DNA from: Pseudomonas sp. GM41(2012)
Lineage (GTDB): Bacteria; Pseudomonadota; Gammaproteobacteria; Pseudomonadales; Pseudomonadaceae
DNA length: 64,000 bases
Direction: 5' to 3'
NCBI RefSeq assembly: GCF_000282315.2
Contig: NZ_AKJN02000006.1
Coordinates: 1,364,001 to 1,428,000 of the forward strand
The position numbers and the translations under genes are program-made. Below are positions 16,509 through 25,824 of the stretch, piece by piece; positions within the stretch are counted from its first letter, which is position 1; each line of letters begins with the position of its first letter. Under the pieces are notes generated by a model. The model searched no databases. It had not been told where the DNA came from and was given only the letters and a program-made list of their open reading frames with translations.

Positions 16509-17882
16509 ATGACCGAGCCCCTCCTCAGTTTTGATCAACTCAAGCGTGCCGCCGCCTCCGGCGAGATCGATACCGTTCTGGTCTGCATGGTCGACATGCA
16601 AGGCCGACTCGTCGGCAAACGATTCCAGGTCGAGTTTTTCATCGACAGCGGCCATGAAGAAACCCATTGCTGCAATTACCTGCTCGCCGACGACATCGAC
16701 ATGGAACCGGTGCCGGGTTACGCCGCGGCCAGCTGGAGCAAAGGTTATGGCGACTTTGTGCTCAAACCCGACATGGCCACGTTGCGACGGGTGCCCTGGC
16801 TTGAGTGCACGGCGCTAGTGCTCTGCGATGTGCTCGATCATCACCATCGGCGCGACCTGCCGCACAGCCCGCGGGCGATCCTGAAAAAGCAGGTCGAGCG
16901 ACTGCGCGAGCGCGGCTACACCGGCATGTTCGCCTCGGAACTGGAGTTCTATCTGTTCGACGAGAGCTACGAGGCCATCCACGAGCGCAACTACCACAAG
17001 CCGAAAACGGCCGGTCACTACATCGAGGACTACAACATCCTGCAGACCACCCGCGAAGAGCCGGTGCTGCGGGCGATTCGCAAGCATCTGCAGGCCAGCG
17101 GCATTCCCGTGGAAAACTCCAAGGGTGAATGGGGACCGGGTCAGGAAGAGATCAACATCCGTTACGCCGATGCGCTGACCATGGCCGACCACCACGTCAT
17201 CATCAAGCACGCCTGCAAAGAGATCGCGCAACTGCAGGGCAAGGCGATCACGTTCATGGCCAAGTGGCGCTATGACGCCGCCGGTTCCAGTAGCCACATC
17301 CACAATTCGCTGTGGGACAAGAACGGTAAAAAGCCTTTGTTCTTCGACGCCAAGGCTGAGTTCGGCATGTCGAAACTGATGCGTTCCTGGGTGGCCGGGC
17401 AGCTCAAATACGCCAACGACATCACCTGTTTTCTCGCGCCCTACATCAATTCGTACAAGCGCTTTCAGGCCGGCACCTTTGCCCCGACCCGGGCGGTGTG
17501 GAGTCGGGACAATCGCACCGCAGGTTTCCGTTTGTGCGCGGAAGGCAGCAAATCCATCCGCATCGAATGTCGCATTGGCGGTGCCGACCTCAACCCTTAT
17601 CTGGCCTTCGCCGCGTTGATCGCTGCGGGACTGGCCGGTATCGACGAGAAGCTCAGCCTCGCGCCGCCCTTCGAGGGCGATGCCTACGTCGACGAACACT
17701 TGCCTGAAGTATCGAAGACCCTGCGCGAAGCCTGCGCCGCACTTCAGGGCTCGACCATGTTGCGCGAAGCGTTCGGCGATGAAGTGATCGACCACTACGT
17801 GCACACCGCCGAATGGGAGCAGAAAGAGTACGACCGGCGGATCACCGACTGGGAACTGCAGCGCGGGTTTGAACGTTATTGA
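16509..17882 (+). CDS. Glutamine-synthetase-like gamma-glutamyl amine ligase
   Basis: The 457-residue product has the glutamine synthetase fold: N-terminal beta-grasp with VDMQGRLVGKRF, metal ligands in SELEFYLF and GPGQEEIN, the ATP/metal segment GSSSHIHNSLWD, and SYKRFQAGTFAPTRAVWSRDNR near the glutamate site. It lacks the adenylylation-loop Tyr region of GlnA I and resembles GlnA-like enzymes that glutamylate amines (PuuA, IpuC types). The ATG at 16509 has AGGA upstream. Aldehyde and alcohol dehydrogenase genes follow directly with a permease gene, which points to ATP-dependent gamma-glutamylation of an imported amine or amino alcohol before oxidation. Confidence 0.9.
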   Translation: MTEPLLSFDQLKRAAASGEIDTVLVCMVDMQGRLVGKRFQVEFFIDSGHEETHCCNYLLADDIDMEPVPGYAAASWSKGYGDFVLKPDMATLRRVPWLECTALVLCDVLDHHHRRDLPHSPRAILKKQVERLRERGYTGMFASELEFYLFDESYEAIHERNYHKPKTAGHYIEDYNILQTTREEPVLRAIRKHLQASGIPVENSKGEWGPGQEEINIRYADALTMADHHVIIKHACKEIAQLQGKAITFMAKWRYDAAGSSSHIHNSLWDKNGKKPLFFDAKAEFGMSKLMRSWVAGQLKYANDITCFLAPYINSYKRFQAGTFAPTRAVWSRDNRTAGFRLCAEGSKSIRIECRIGGADLNPYLAFAALIAAGLAGIDEKLSLAPPFEGDAYVDEHLPEVSKTLREACAALQGSTMLREAFGDEVIDHYVHTAEWEQKEYDRRITDWELQRGFERY

Positions 17883-17892
17883 GACCGCCATC

Positions 17893-19284
17893 ATGACTTC
17901 AACGATTCAACTCATCTCACCGGTCGATGGCCGGGTCTATGCCGAACGCCGCTGCGCCGATGCGGCGCAAATCGACCAGGCGCTGGCAGCGGCCGAAGCT
18001 GCCCAGGCGCAATGGAAACGCCGGCCACTGAGCGAACGCGCCGTCTTCTGCAACGCCGCGGTGGACGCGATGCTGGCCATGAAGGCTGACATCGTGCCGG
18101 AACTGGCCTGGCAGATGGGCCGCCCGGTGCGCTTTGGTGCTGGCGAACTGCGCGGTTTCGAAGAGCGTGCCCGGCATATGATCGCGATTGCGCCTGAAGC
18201 CTTGGCAGCGATTGAACCCACGCCTATTAACGGTTTTCGACGCCATATCAAACGCGAACCGCTGGGTACGGTGTTGGTCGTCGCCCCTTGGAATTACCCC
18301 TACCTGACTGCGGTGAATACGATTATCCCGGCGCTGATGGCCGGCAACAGCGTCATCCTCAAACACGCGTCGCAAACGTTGCTGGTCGGCGAACGGTTCG
18401 CCGAGGCGTTTCGCCGCGCCCATCTGCCCGAAGGACTGTTCCAGAACCTGCTGCTCAGTCATGTTAATACCGGAGCGATCATTGCCTCTGGACGCGTGCA
18501 GCAAGTGAACTTCACCGGCTCGGTCGAAGCCGGTAAATCCATGGAACATGCTGCCGTCGGAGGTTTCCTCGGCGTGGGCCTGGAACTCGGCGGCAAAGAC
18601 CCGGCCTACGTCCGCGCAGACGCCAACCTCGAACACGCAGTGGAAAACCTGGTGGATGGCAGCTACTTCAACTCCGGGCAAAGCTGCTGCGCGGTCGAAC
18701 GGATCTATGTCGATGAAAAAATCTACCCCGCGTTTGTCGAACGCTTCGTCGCACTGACTCGCCAATACGTGCTGGGCAGCCCACTGGACGAAGCCACCAC
18801 CCTCGGCCCGCTGGTGAATCCGGCCGCCGCTGAATTCGTTCGGGGTCAGATCGCCGAAGCACTGTCAAAAGGCGCCAAGGCACTGATCGATCCGAAGACC
18901 TTTCCCGCCGACGCACCGGGCAGTGCCTACCTCGCGCCGCAAGTATTAGTCGACGTCACCCATCAAATGTCGGTGATGCGCGAGGAAAGCTTTGGTCCCG
19001 TGGTCGGCATCATGCCGGTGGCCAGCGACGACGACGCCATTGCCTTGATGAACGACAGTGAGTTCGGGCTCAGCGCGTCCATCTGGACGCAAGACCTTGC
19101 CGCCGCCGAACGCCTGGGCAACGAGATCGACACCGGCACCGTGTTCATGAACCGCTGCGATTACCTGGACCCGGCCCTGGCCTGGACCGGCGTGAAGAAC
19201 AGCGGGCGCGGCGTCACGCTGTCGCGCCTGGGTTATGAACACCTGACCCGCGCGAAATCCTTCCATTTGCGCCACGAGATCTGA
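17893..19284 (+). CDS. Aldehyde dehydrogenase of the gamma-glutamyl amine pathway
   Basis: The protein has 463 residues with complete ALDH motifs: APWNYPYLTAVN, FTGSVEAGKSM, the catalytic Glu in LELGGKDPA and the catalytic Cys in NSGQSCCAVERIYV. The start is the ATG at 17893, 10 bases after the ligase stop. It probably oxidises the gamma-glutamyl aldehyde formed after amine or alcohol oxidation. It is followed at a three-base gap by the iron alcohol dehydrogenase, so the three genes are one transcript. Confidence 0.9.
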   Translation: MTSTIQLISPVDGRVYAERRCADAAQIDQALAAAEAAQAQWKRRPLSERAVFCNAAVDAMLAMKADIVPELAWQMGRPVRFGAGELRGFEERARHMIAIAPEALAAIEPTPINGFRRHIKREPLGTVLVVAPWNYPYLTAVNTIIPALMAGNSVILKHASQTLLVGERFAEAFRRAHLPEGLFQNLLLSHVNTGAIIASGRVQQVNFTGSVEAGKSMEHAAVGGFLGVGLELGGKDPAYVRADANLEHAVENLVDGSYFNSGQSCCAVERIYVDEKIYPAFVERFVALTRQYVLGSPLDEATTLGPLVNPAAAEFVRGQIAEALSKGAKALIDPKTFPADAPGSAYLAPQVLVDVTHQMSVMREESFGPVVGIMPVASDDDAIALMNDSEFGLSASIWTQDLAAAERLGNEIDTGTVFMNRCDYLDPALAWTGVKNSGRGVTLSRLGYEHLTRAKSFHLRHEI

Positions 19285-19287
19285 GCC

Positions 19288-20448
19288 ATGAGCCTGACCG
19301 CGAACTGGAACTACCCCACAAGCATCCGCTTCGGTGTCGGCCGCATCGCCGAACTTGCCGAGATCTGCCGCAGCCAAGGGATCCAGCGACCGTTGCTGGT
19401 CACCGACAGTGGCCTGGCGCGTGCCCCGATCACCCTTTCAGCGCTGGACGCCTTGCGCGCCGCCGGCCTTGGCGTCGCGCTGTTTTGCGACCTTAAACCC
19501 AATCCGGTCGAAGCCAACCTGGCGGGCGGGCTCGACGCCTGGCGCGCCGGCAAACACGATGGCGTGGTCGCCTTCGGCGGTGGCAGTGGCCTGGACATGG
19601 GCAAGCTCATCGCCTTCATGAGCGGCCAGACCCGACCGGTGTGGGATTTCGAAGACATCGGTGACTACTGGACCCGCGCCGACGAAGGCAGCATCGCCCC
19701 GATCATTGCGGTGCCGACCACGGCGGGTACCGGCTCCGAGGTGGGCCGTGCGGCGGTAATCATCGATGAGCGTACGCACACCAAACGCATCATCTTCCAC
19801 CCGAAGATGATGCCGCGCGTGGTCATCAGCGACCCGGCCCTCACCGTCGGCATGCCGGCCAAAGTCACCGCGGGCACCGGCATGGATGCGTTTGCGCATT
19901 GTCTGGAATCGTATTGCGCCCCCGGCTTTCACCCCATGGCCGAAGGGATTGCGGTGGAAGGCATGCGCCTGGTCGCCAATGCCCTGGTGCGAGCCGTACA
20001 CACACCCTCGGACCTGGAGGCGCGAGCGGAAATGCTCGCGGCTGCCGCGATGGGCGCTACCGCTTTCCAGAAAGGTCTGGGCGGGATGCACGCCCTCTCA
20101 CATCCGGTGGGCGCCCTGTACGACACCCATCACGGCATGACCAACGCCACGTTCATGCCCTATGTCCTGAAATTCAATCGCCCGGCCATCGAGGAACGCA
20201 TCACCCGCCTCGCCGCTTATTTGCGTCTGCCCTCGCCCGGCTTCGACAGTTTTCTGGCCTTCGTCCTCAAGTTGCGCAAGGACATCGGCGTGCCCCATAC
20301 GCTGGTTGAGCTGGGGGTGGATGACCGGCAGGCCGACCTGATCGCGGACATGGCGATTGTCGACCCCTGCGCCGGCGGCAACCCGCTGCCATTGACCCGA
20401 AATGGCGCGGCAGAAATTTTCGAAGCGGCGTACCACGGCCGTCTGTAG
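19288..20448 (+). CDS. Iron-containing alcohol dehydrogenase
   Basis: This is a group III metal alcohol dehydrogenase of 386 residues. The NAD-binding GGGSGLDMGK motif and PTTAGTGSEVG are typical, and the metal ligands are visible: Asp in MDAFAHCLE, His in the same stretch, then His residues in MHALSHPVGALYDTHHG. Its presence suggests that a hydroxyl group, as in an amino alcohol, is oxidised in this pathway. It follows the ALDH gene by three bases. Confidence 0.92.
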   Translation: MSLTANWNYPTSIRFGVGRIAELAEICRSQGIQRPLLVTDSGLARAPITLSALDALRAAGLGVALFCDLKPNPVEANLAGGLDAWRAGKHDGVVAFGGGSGLDMGKLIAFMSGQTRPVWDFEDIGDYWTRADEGSIAPIIAVPTTAGTGSEVGRAAVIIDERTHTKRIIFHPKMMPRVVISDPALTVGMPAKVTAGTGMDAFAHCLESYCAPGFHPMAEGIAVEGMRLVANALVRAVHTPSDLEARAEMLAAAAMGATAFQKGLGGMHALSHPVGALYDTHHGMTNATFMPYVLKFNRPAIEERITRLAAYLRLPSPGFDSFLAFVLKLRKDIGVPHTLVELGVDDRQADLIADMAIVDPCAGGNPLPLTRNGAAEIFEAAYHGRL

Positions 20449-20602
20449 GAGCAGTTGACTGTCCATGGCCAAGGTGCGAACGCGCAGCATGGACGGGGTT
20501 TATCCGTTAGAAACAGGAGCAGTACGACAAGGGGTTGAAGGCCAGCCCGTCCGACAACGTAAACCCGGATGGATGCGTATCAAAACCTAAGGGGCACACA
20601 AC

Positions 20603-22168
20603 ATGAATCCAGCAAGCCAGCCCGGCACGAGCGCGCCGCAAGACGATGACGTCAAGGTGCTGCACAGCATGGGCTATGCCCAGCAGCTCTCGCGACGCAT
20701 GGGCGTTTTCTCCAACTTTGCCATTTCCTTTTCGATCATCTGCATCCTCTCGGGTGGCATCAACTCACTCGCCCAGGGCACCTCGGGTGCGGGCGGTGCG
20801 TCAATCGGCATCGGCTGGCCGATCGGTTGCCTGATCTCCGGGGTTTTCGCCATGGCCATGGCGCAGATTTCCTCGGCCTACCCCACCGCTGGCGGCCTCT
20901 ATCACTGGGGTTCGATTCTCGGTAACCGCTTCACCGGCTGGCTGACTGCGTGGTTCAATTTGCTGGGGCTGGTCACCGTGCTCGGTGCGATCAACGTCGG
21001 CACCTATTACTTCTTTTTCGGCGCCTTCGGACCAGCACTGGGAATGGAAGACACCACCACGACCCGGGTGATTTTCCTGGCGATCCTGACCGGTATCCAG
21101 GCCTTGTGTAACCACTTGGGTATCGGCCTGACGGCGAAGCTCACCGACTTCTCGGGCTATCTGATCTTCGCCACGGCGCTCGCGCTGACCATCGTCTGCC
21201 TGATCTCGGCGCCCAGCTATGAGTTCGCCCGGTTATGGACCTTCAGCAACTATTCCGGCGAGGCTGGCGGCAGCGTTTGGCCACAGGTGTCGAACGGCTG
21301 GATTTTCATGCTCGGCCTGCTGCTGCCGATCTATACCATCACCGGCTATGACGCCTCTGCGCATACCTCGGAAGAGACCCGAAATGCCGCCATGTCGGTG
21401 CCTCGCGGCATGGTCATGTCGGTGGTCTGGTCGCTGCTGTTCGGCTGGGTCATGCTCAGTTCGTTCGTGCTGATGCTGCCGAACATGGATGAGGCGGCGA
21501 AGCAAGGCTGGAACGTATTTTTCTGGGCCATGAACACGCAGGTCAACCCAACCGTGAAGCTCGCGCTGTACGTGGCGATTTTCATCTCGCAGTTCCTCTG
21601 CGGGCTGGCAACCGTGACCTCGGTTTCACGCATGATCTTCGCGTTTTCCCGTGACGGTGGCCTGCCCTGCTCGAAAGCGCTGGCCTCAGTTTCGCCTACC
21701 TATCGCAGCCCGGTGGCTGCGATCTGGACCGGTGCCACCCTGGCGGTATTGTTCGATTGGGGATCGTCGGTGATATCGGTCGGCGCAACGCCGGTCTATA
21801 CCATCGTGGTGTCCTGCACGGTGATCTTCCTGTTCTTCTCCTTCATCATTCCCATCGTGCTGGGCCTGTTTACCTTCGGGACGTCGAAGTGGCCAACCAT
21901 GGGGCCGTGGAACATGGGACGCTTCTGGTACTCCGTGTTCGCCATCCTCTCGATCCTCTCGATGGTGATCATTTTCGTCATCGGCATCCAGCCACCGAAC
22001 GATTGGGCGCTGTACATCACCATCGGCTTTCTGGTGCTGACGGCCATCGTCTGGTTCGGTTTTGAAGCTCGACGCTTCCAGGGGCCGCCGATTGGCGACA
22101 TGATCGTCAAGCGTCAGGCTGAAATTGCCGCGGCGGAAGAGGCGTTGAATAAACGGGCTGGAAGCTGA
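20603..22168 (+). CDS. APC-superfamily amino acid/amine permease
   Basis: The inner-membrane protein has 521 residues and about 12 hydrophobic segments. The first segments (MGVFSNFAISFSIICILSGG) and SSAYPTAGGLYHWGSILG are characteristic of the APC transporters for GABA, choline or ethanolamine. AAGGGGCAC lies upstream of the ATG, after a 154-base gap from the dehydrogenase gene. It most likely imports the amine or amino alcohol that the ligase glutamylates. The exact substrate cannot be read from the sequence. Confidence 0.9.
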   Translation: MNPASQPGTSAPQDDDVKVLHSMGYAQQLSRRMGVFSNFAISFSIICILSGGINSLAQGTSGAGGASIGIGWPIGCLISGVFAMAMAQISSAYPTAGGLYHWGSILGNRFTGWLTAWFNLLGLVTVLGAINVGTYYFFFGAFGPALGMEDTTTTRVIFLAILTGIQALCNHLGIGLTAKLTDFSGYLIFATALALTIVCLISAPSYEFARLWTFSNYSGEAGGSVWPQVSNGWIFMLGLLLPIYTITGYDASAHTSEETRNAAMSVPRGMVMSVVWSLLFGWVMLSSFVLMLPNMDEAAKQGWNVFFWAMNTQVNPTVKLALYVAIFISQFLCGLATVTSVSRMIFAFSRDGGLPCSKALASVSPTYRSPVAAIWTGATLAVLFDWGSSVISVGATPVYTIVVSCTVIFLFFSFIIPIVLGLFTFGTSKWPTMGPWNMGRFWYSVFAILSILSMVIIFVIGIQPPNDWALYITIGFLVLTAIVWFGFEARRFQGPPIGDMIVKRQAEIAAAEEALNKRAGS

Positions 22169-22235
22169 TTGCTAGTTAAGCGTGACGCTAACCCTGTGGC
22201 GAGGGAGCTTGCTTCCGCTGGCTGCGTAGCGGCCC

Positions 22236-22313
22236 CAAAAGATCGCAGCCTTCGGCAGCTCCTACAGGGGATCGTGTATACCTGTAGGAGCTGCCGAAGG
22301 CTGCGATCTTTTA
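22236..22313. repeat. REP-type inverted repeat
   Basis: AAAAGATCGCAGCCTTCGGC at 22237 onward continues to CCTACAGG and is mirrored by CCTGTAGG to GATCTTTT ending near 22312, giving arms of about 32 bases around a 12-base spacer. This is a Pseudomonas REP doublet and may act as a transcript end for the permease operon. Confidence 0.85.
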
Positions 22314-22575
22314 AGGGATCATTGCAACGCAAGAGAGTGGTTAATGGCATGCTGACCTCAGTCGATGATTGAGCGATCTCAAGATCAGCACCCACTTCTC
22401 ATCCACTCAGACAACTTTTCATGAAACGCCATCGAATTCCGAGGGGGCGGTGATTATCATGGACGCCGGTTCGGCAGGAGGCATGCTCGAAGACGCAGTG
22501 AAGCCCTGTCTAATTCCCTGGGCTTCGTGCACCAACCTCTGCCACCATTCAAGACTTACAAGCCGAGTAGAAAAC
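22314..22575. other. Non-coding gap before the DUF2986 gene
   Basis: These 262 bases carry no recognisable gene. An open frame runs through them into the DUF2986 gene, but the protein it would add has no family character. A promoter for the small gene is expected here. Confidence 0.35.
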
Positions 22576-22737
22576 ATGAATCGTCGTAAAAAAATACAGC
22601 AGTTATTAAAGGCTCACGCAAAAAAGGCCAGTGCCAAATTGGCACCGGCCAACAAGTCTAAATACATTAGTAAAGCTGACCGATTGAAGCTAGCGGCTGA
22701 ACCTGGTCTAGACTCGATCAATTCCCCTGAGAGCTGA
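22576..22737 (+). CDS. DUF2986 family small basic protein
   Basis: The protein has 53 residues and begins MNRRKKIQQLLKAHAKKASA, then KYISKADRLKLA. Both segments match the DUF2986 family of small, very basic proteins found in Pseudomonas, Vibrio and Shewanella. The function is unknown; the charge suggests nucleic acid contact but this is speculation. I placed the start at the ATG at 22576 because the conserved family N-terminus begins there. Confidence 0.8.
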   Translation: MNRRKKIQQLLKAHAKKASAKLAPANKSKYISKADRLKLAAEPGLDSINSPES

Positions 22738-22852
22738 TTTATTTATCTTCTTCGGTTGCTGGACGTTACGCGATAAAACCGGGACCGTGCCGCGCTCCCT
22801 TAACCAAACGTCAGGCACTTATCCAGCCTTACCGTTACGGAGCATATAAGAC

Positions 22853-23215
22853 ATGTCAAACATCGTCGCATGGACCCTGTTCGCCTTGGGCGTCTTCCAT
22901 GTTCCATTCGGTATTATCAAGTTCAAAACGGCATTCGCCGCCGCTGTAGACTCTGGATTCGTTGACCAATTCAGAGCGCACGAAGATCGACGCACTGCCC
23001 TCTGGTTTACCATGCTGGGACCGCTTTTTATGCTCGCAGGGCAGACAGCGATTCACGCCGTAGCCGTTGGCGATCTCGCGCTACTTAAAATTGTTGGCCT
23101 CTATGTGTTGATGATCTCGATCATTTGCGTCATTGCTGTTCCAAAATCGGGGTTCTGGGCAACGCTGCTGGTTGCTCCGCTGATCATCGCGGCAGGGTAT
23201 GGCTTGTACGCCTGA
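22853..23215 (+). CDS. DUF6463-like small membrane protein
   Basis: The 120-residue protein has four hydrophobic segments (residues about 4-22, 48-67, 72-92 and 98-119) and so should sit in the inner membrane. The loop DQFRAHEDRRTALWFTMLGP between the first two is the most distinctive part and matches DUF6463-type proteins. Function is unknown. It stands alone between the DUF2986 gene and the peptidase fusion gene. Confidence 0.7.
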   Translation: MSNIVAWTLFALGVFHVPFGIIKFKTAFAAAVDSGFVDQFRAHEDRRTALWFTMLGPLFMLAGQTAIHAVAVGDLALLKIVGLYVLMISIICVIAVPKSGFWATLLVAPLIIAAGYGLYA

Positions 23216-23330
23216 CAAACGGTTCAAGTCGTCCACGTCATCGGGTAACTGAAACGGGGGGTTGGCTACCGCTTTATTCCTTAACGGCCCGCCTGATCCG
23301 GCTTGAGGATCGGCCTCTTTGGAGCCTCGC

Positions 23331-24821
23331 ATGCCCCGTCTCTGCACCCATCTGCCTCTACCCTCCTCGACACTGTTTTCGCTTCGTTCACGCAGCCTGC
23401 TCACGCGGACCTGGCTGCGATGGATCCTGTGCCTGAGCATTGTCGTGCCCGGCATCGCCGTTGCAGAGACACGACCCGAGAACATGGTGTATCTGCGTAC
23501 GATTGATCCGGGCATCGAGCAAGACATTCGCTATGCCAGCGCTCACAACTTCACCGGGCACCCACTCGACGGTTACGCCGCGGCGCAGTGTCTGTTATCG
23601 CTGGACGCCGCCAAGGCCCTCGCTCGGGTACAAACAGCGTTGCGGGCGCAGGGCTACGGTTTGAAGGTGTTTGACTGTTATCGACCGAGCCGTGCCGTTG
23701 CCGATATGGGGCGTTTTGCGTCGGAGCCGGGTGACCCGCGCAAGGCCGAGTTCTATCCGCGTGTGGACAAGCAGGACTTCTGGCGCCTGGGTTACGTGGC
23801 CCGTGTGTCGAACCACTCCAAAGGCTCAACCGTGGACCTGACACTGACCGGTCCGGATGCCCTGCCTGCCGAGACCTGGACACCTTCAGCCGGGCAAGTC
23901 GATTGCACGGCCCCTTATGACCAGCGTTGGCGCGACGGCGCGCTCGACATGGGCACAGGGTTCGATTGCTTTGATGAGCGCGCGCATACCGACAACCCGA
24001 CGATCAGCGCTGCCGCCACAGAAAATCGCCAGAAGCTCAGCAGGGCCATGGAGAAAGAAGGGTTTACCGGGTACTCGAAGGAATGGTGGCACTTCACCTA
24101 CAGCGGGGAAGGTTCGCCGAAGAACGTCATGGACTTCCCCATCACGCCGCTGGGTGCACGCGATGTTCTCGACACCGCCAATCAGCTGATTGTGGTCACC
24201 ACAAAAAACTGGACTGACATCCAGGGCACGGCCCAGCGTTATGAACGGCAGGGCAACAGCTTTCGAAAATACGAAGGGTCATTTCCGGTCGTGGTCGGCA
24301 AGAGCGGGCTGGCGTGGGGCAAGGGCCTGAGCAGCGTTGAGCAACGCGAAGGTCCGGTCAAACGTGAAGGCGATGGAAAAGCGCCTGCCGGGGTGTTCAA
24401 ACTGGGAACGGCATTTGGCTACGACAGCACGGCTGAGACAAAACTGCCTTACCTGGCGCTGACCTCGACCATCGAATGCGTGGATGACAGCCACTCCGCA
24501 CGCTATAACGAGCTGGTCGACGGAGCGACTGTTTCGAAAGACTGGAACAGCTCCGAACGTATGCGTCGCGATGACGACATGTATCGAAAAGGCATTTTCA
24601 TCGAGCACAATACGCCGGCGTCCCCCGCCTCGGGCTCGTGCATTTTCTTCCACATCTGGCGCGGCCCCACCTCGCCGACGCTCGGCTGCACCGCCATGGA
24701 CCCAGCGGATATTTCTCGCTTGTTCGATTGGCTGGATCCTCGCCAGTCCCCTCTGCTGGTTCAAATGCCCGAAGCGGAATACGAGCAAATCCGCGAGAGC
24801 TGGAACCTCCCCGAACGTTGA
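23331..24821 (+). CDS. Fusion of VanX-like D,D-dipeptidase and L,D-transpeptidase (YkuD)
   Basis: The product has 496 residues in one uninterrupted frame. A long signal peptide (hydrophobic WILCLSIVVPGIAVA, cut after about residue 45) exports it. Residues about 50-260 form an M15D dipeptidase: SNHSKGSTVD gives zinc ligands His162 and Asp169, and EWWHF gives catalytic Glu251 and His254, with the family's spacing. Residues about 285-490 form a YkuD L,D-transpeptidase with His441 and Cys453 (SPTLGCTAM). The first domain hydrolyses D-Ala-D-Ala; the second cross-links peptidoglycan stems or attaches lipoproteins. The start at 23331 has GGAG upstream. The combination in one chain is unusual. Confidence 0.88.
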   Translation: MPRLCTHLPLPSSTLFSLRSRSLLTRTWLRWILCLSIVVPGIAVAETRPENMVYLRTIDPGIEQDIRYASAHNFTGHPLDGYAAAQCLLSLDAAKALARVQTALRAQGYGLKVFDCYRPSRAVADMGRFASEPGDPRKAEFYPRVDKQDFWRLGYVARVSNHSKGSTVDLTLTGPDALPAETWTPSAGQVDCTAPYDQRWRDGALDMGTGFDCFDERAHTDNPTISAAATENRQKLSRAMEKEGFTGYSKEWWHFTYSGEGSPKNVMDFPITPLGARDVLDTANQLIVVTTKNWTDIQGTAQRYERQGNSFRKYEGSFPVVVGKSGLAWGKGLSSVEQREGPVKREGDGKAPAGVFKLGTAFGYDSTAETKLPYLALTSTIECVDDSHSARYNELVDGATVSKDWNSSERMRRDDDMYRKGIFIEHNTPASPASGSCIFFHIWRGPTSPTLGCTAMDPADISRLFDWLDPRQSPLLVQMPEAEYEQIRESWNLPER

Positions 24822-25038
24822 TACAACTCCGTTACGCCGGCTGTTACTTCCTGATCTGCACCGGCGCCAATACCCCTTCTGACTGTAACGCCAAGACACT
24901 TCGCCGCACTGCACGACCCGTCTACCGTGAAGCCATCAATGTGCTTACAGGGTCGTGACACATCATCGGCACCGTCCGCCGGATTCAAAACCCGCTGCCC
25001 ATTGATTGCCCAACACTCAACCAAGGAAGAGGGAAACC

Positions 25039-25782
25039 ATGAGTCAGTCAAGCGCAGCAAGTAAACAAAGCCAGCAACTGCACAAAGACGTGCAAGAGGC
25101 TTTCAAGTCGTTCCAGAGCGTCGCCCCAACAGCCCTGAAAACCACCGACTACAGCAAGGTGCTGACGTCGACCCTGGCGGCCACCCAAAAATCGGTCAAG
25201 ATTCAGATCGCCTCCGCAGATCTGACCCTGCTCAAACAATCAGGCTACAAACTGTGTTTTGCCAAGAAAGTCGGCAACGAAGCCTACAACGTGGTCTGGC
25301 AGTCTTACGTTCAGTACCTGAGCAACAGCACGTTCAGCTGGACGCCCCAGTATCAGTTGTTCGGCGCCAACTCTTTCCAGGCCAACGTGCAGGTTGATGT
25401 GTCGACCAACCTCGTCAATATCGGGCTGGGCCAACAGTCGATACTCGACAATGCCGGCCTGCTGGGTTCGGCGACGAGCGGTGGCCCCGACACCTCCATC
25501 ACCCTGGTGAACAACTACGGTGCGATCCACCCCGGCCTCAGCCAACTGTCCACGGGCATCGATGGCAGGCAGATCAGCACGCCCATCTACGTGGCCTCGG
25601 CACAAGTAGTCACCGGCCAGACCGTGCTAACCCCCGTCGAGACCATTCTGGTGTGGTTCGAACAGAACGTGCAGACCAGCACCATGTTCAGCACCTCACG
25701 CTCGCAATCGGTCGAAATCGACCTGACCTTCGATAACAGTGCGACCCGCCTCTACTCTGGCGGTCTCTGGACCATCCCGTAG
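25039..25782 (+). CDS. Unrecognised 247-residue protein
   Basis: I do not recognise the family. The start MSQSSAASKQSQQ has GGAAGAGGG upstream, a strong Shine-Dalgarno sequence. No signal peptide or membrane segment is seen. The first 45 residues look helical; the rest is rich in Ser, Thr, Asn, Gln and Val with alternating hydrophobic pattern (SVKIQIASADLTLLK, FQANVQVDVSTNL, SVEIDLTFDN), suggesting a beta-sandwich, perhaps a carbohydrate- or membrane-binding module or a self-assembling protein. There is a single Cys. It is monocistronic and ends in a hairpin. The composition differs from the surrounding enzymes. Confidence 0.75.
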   Translation: MSQSSAASKQSQQLHKDVQEAFKSFQSVAPTALKTTDYSKVLTSTLAATQKSVKIQIASADLTLLKQSGYKLCFAKKVGNEAYNVVWQSYVQYLSNSTFSWTPQYQLFGANSFQANVQVDVSTNLVNIGLGQQSILDNAGLLGSATSGGPDTSITLVNNYGAIHPGLSQLSTGIDGRQISTPIYVASAQVVTGQTVLTPVETILVWFEQNVQTSTMFSTSRSQSVEIDLTFDNSATRLYSGGLWTIP

Positions 25783-25794
25783 CGCCAGCCTCCT

Positions 25795-25816
25795 GGGGCA
25801 ACCTTATGGTTGCCCC
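25795..25816 (+). terminator. Hairpin terminator after the 247-residue protein gene
   Basis: GGGGCAACC at 25795-25803 pairs with GGTTGCCCC at 25808-25816 around TTAT, starting 13 bases after the stop and followed by TCTGTTC. It lies between convergent genes and could serve both strands. Confidence 0.7.
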
Positions 25817-25824
25817 TCTGTTCA

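Noticed and set aside
16815-17894. Minus-strand frame of 359 codons opposite the glutamine-synthetase-like gene
   Set aside because: It is antisense to a gene with all family motifs and codes for a His/Gly/Asp-rich chain without recognisable features.
22369-22575. N-terminal extension of the DUF2986 gene to 22369
   Set aside because: The additional 69 residues have no family similarity, and the conserved N-terminus (MNRRKKI) begins at 22576.
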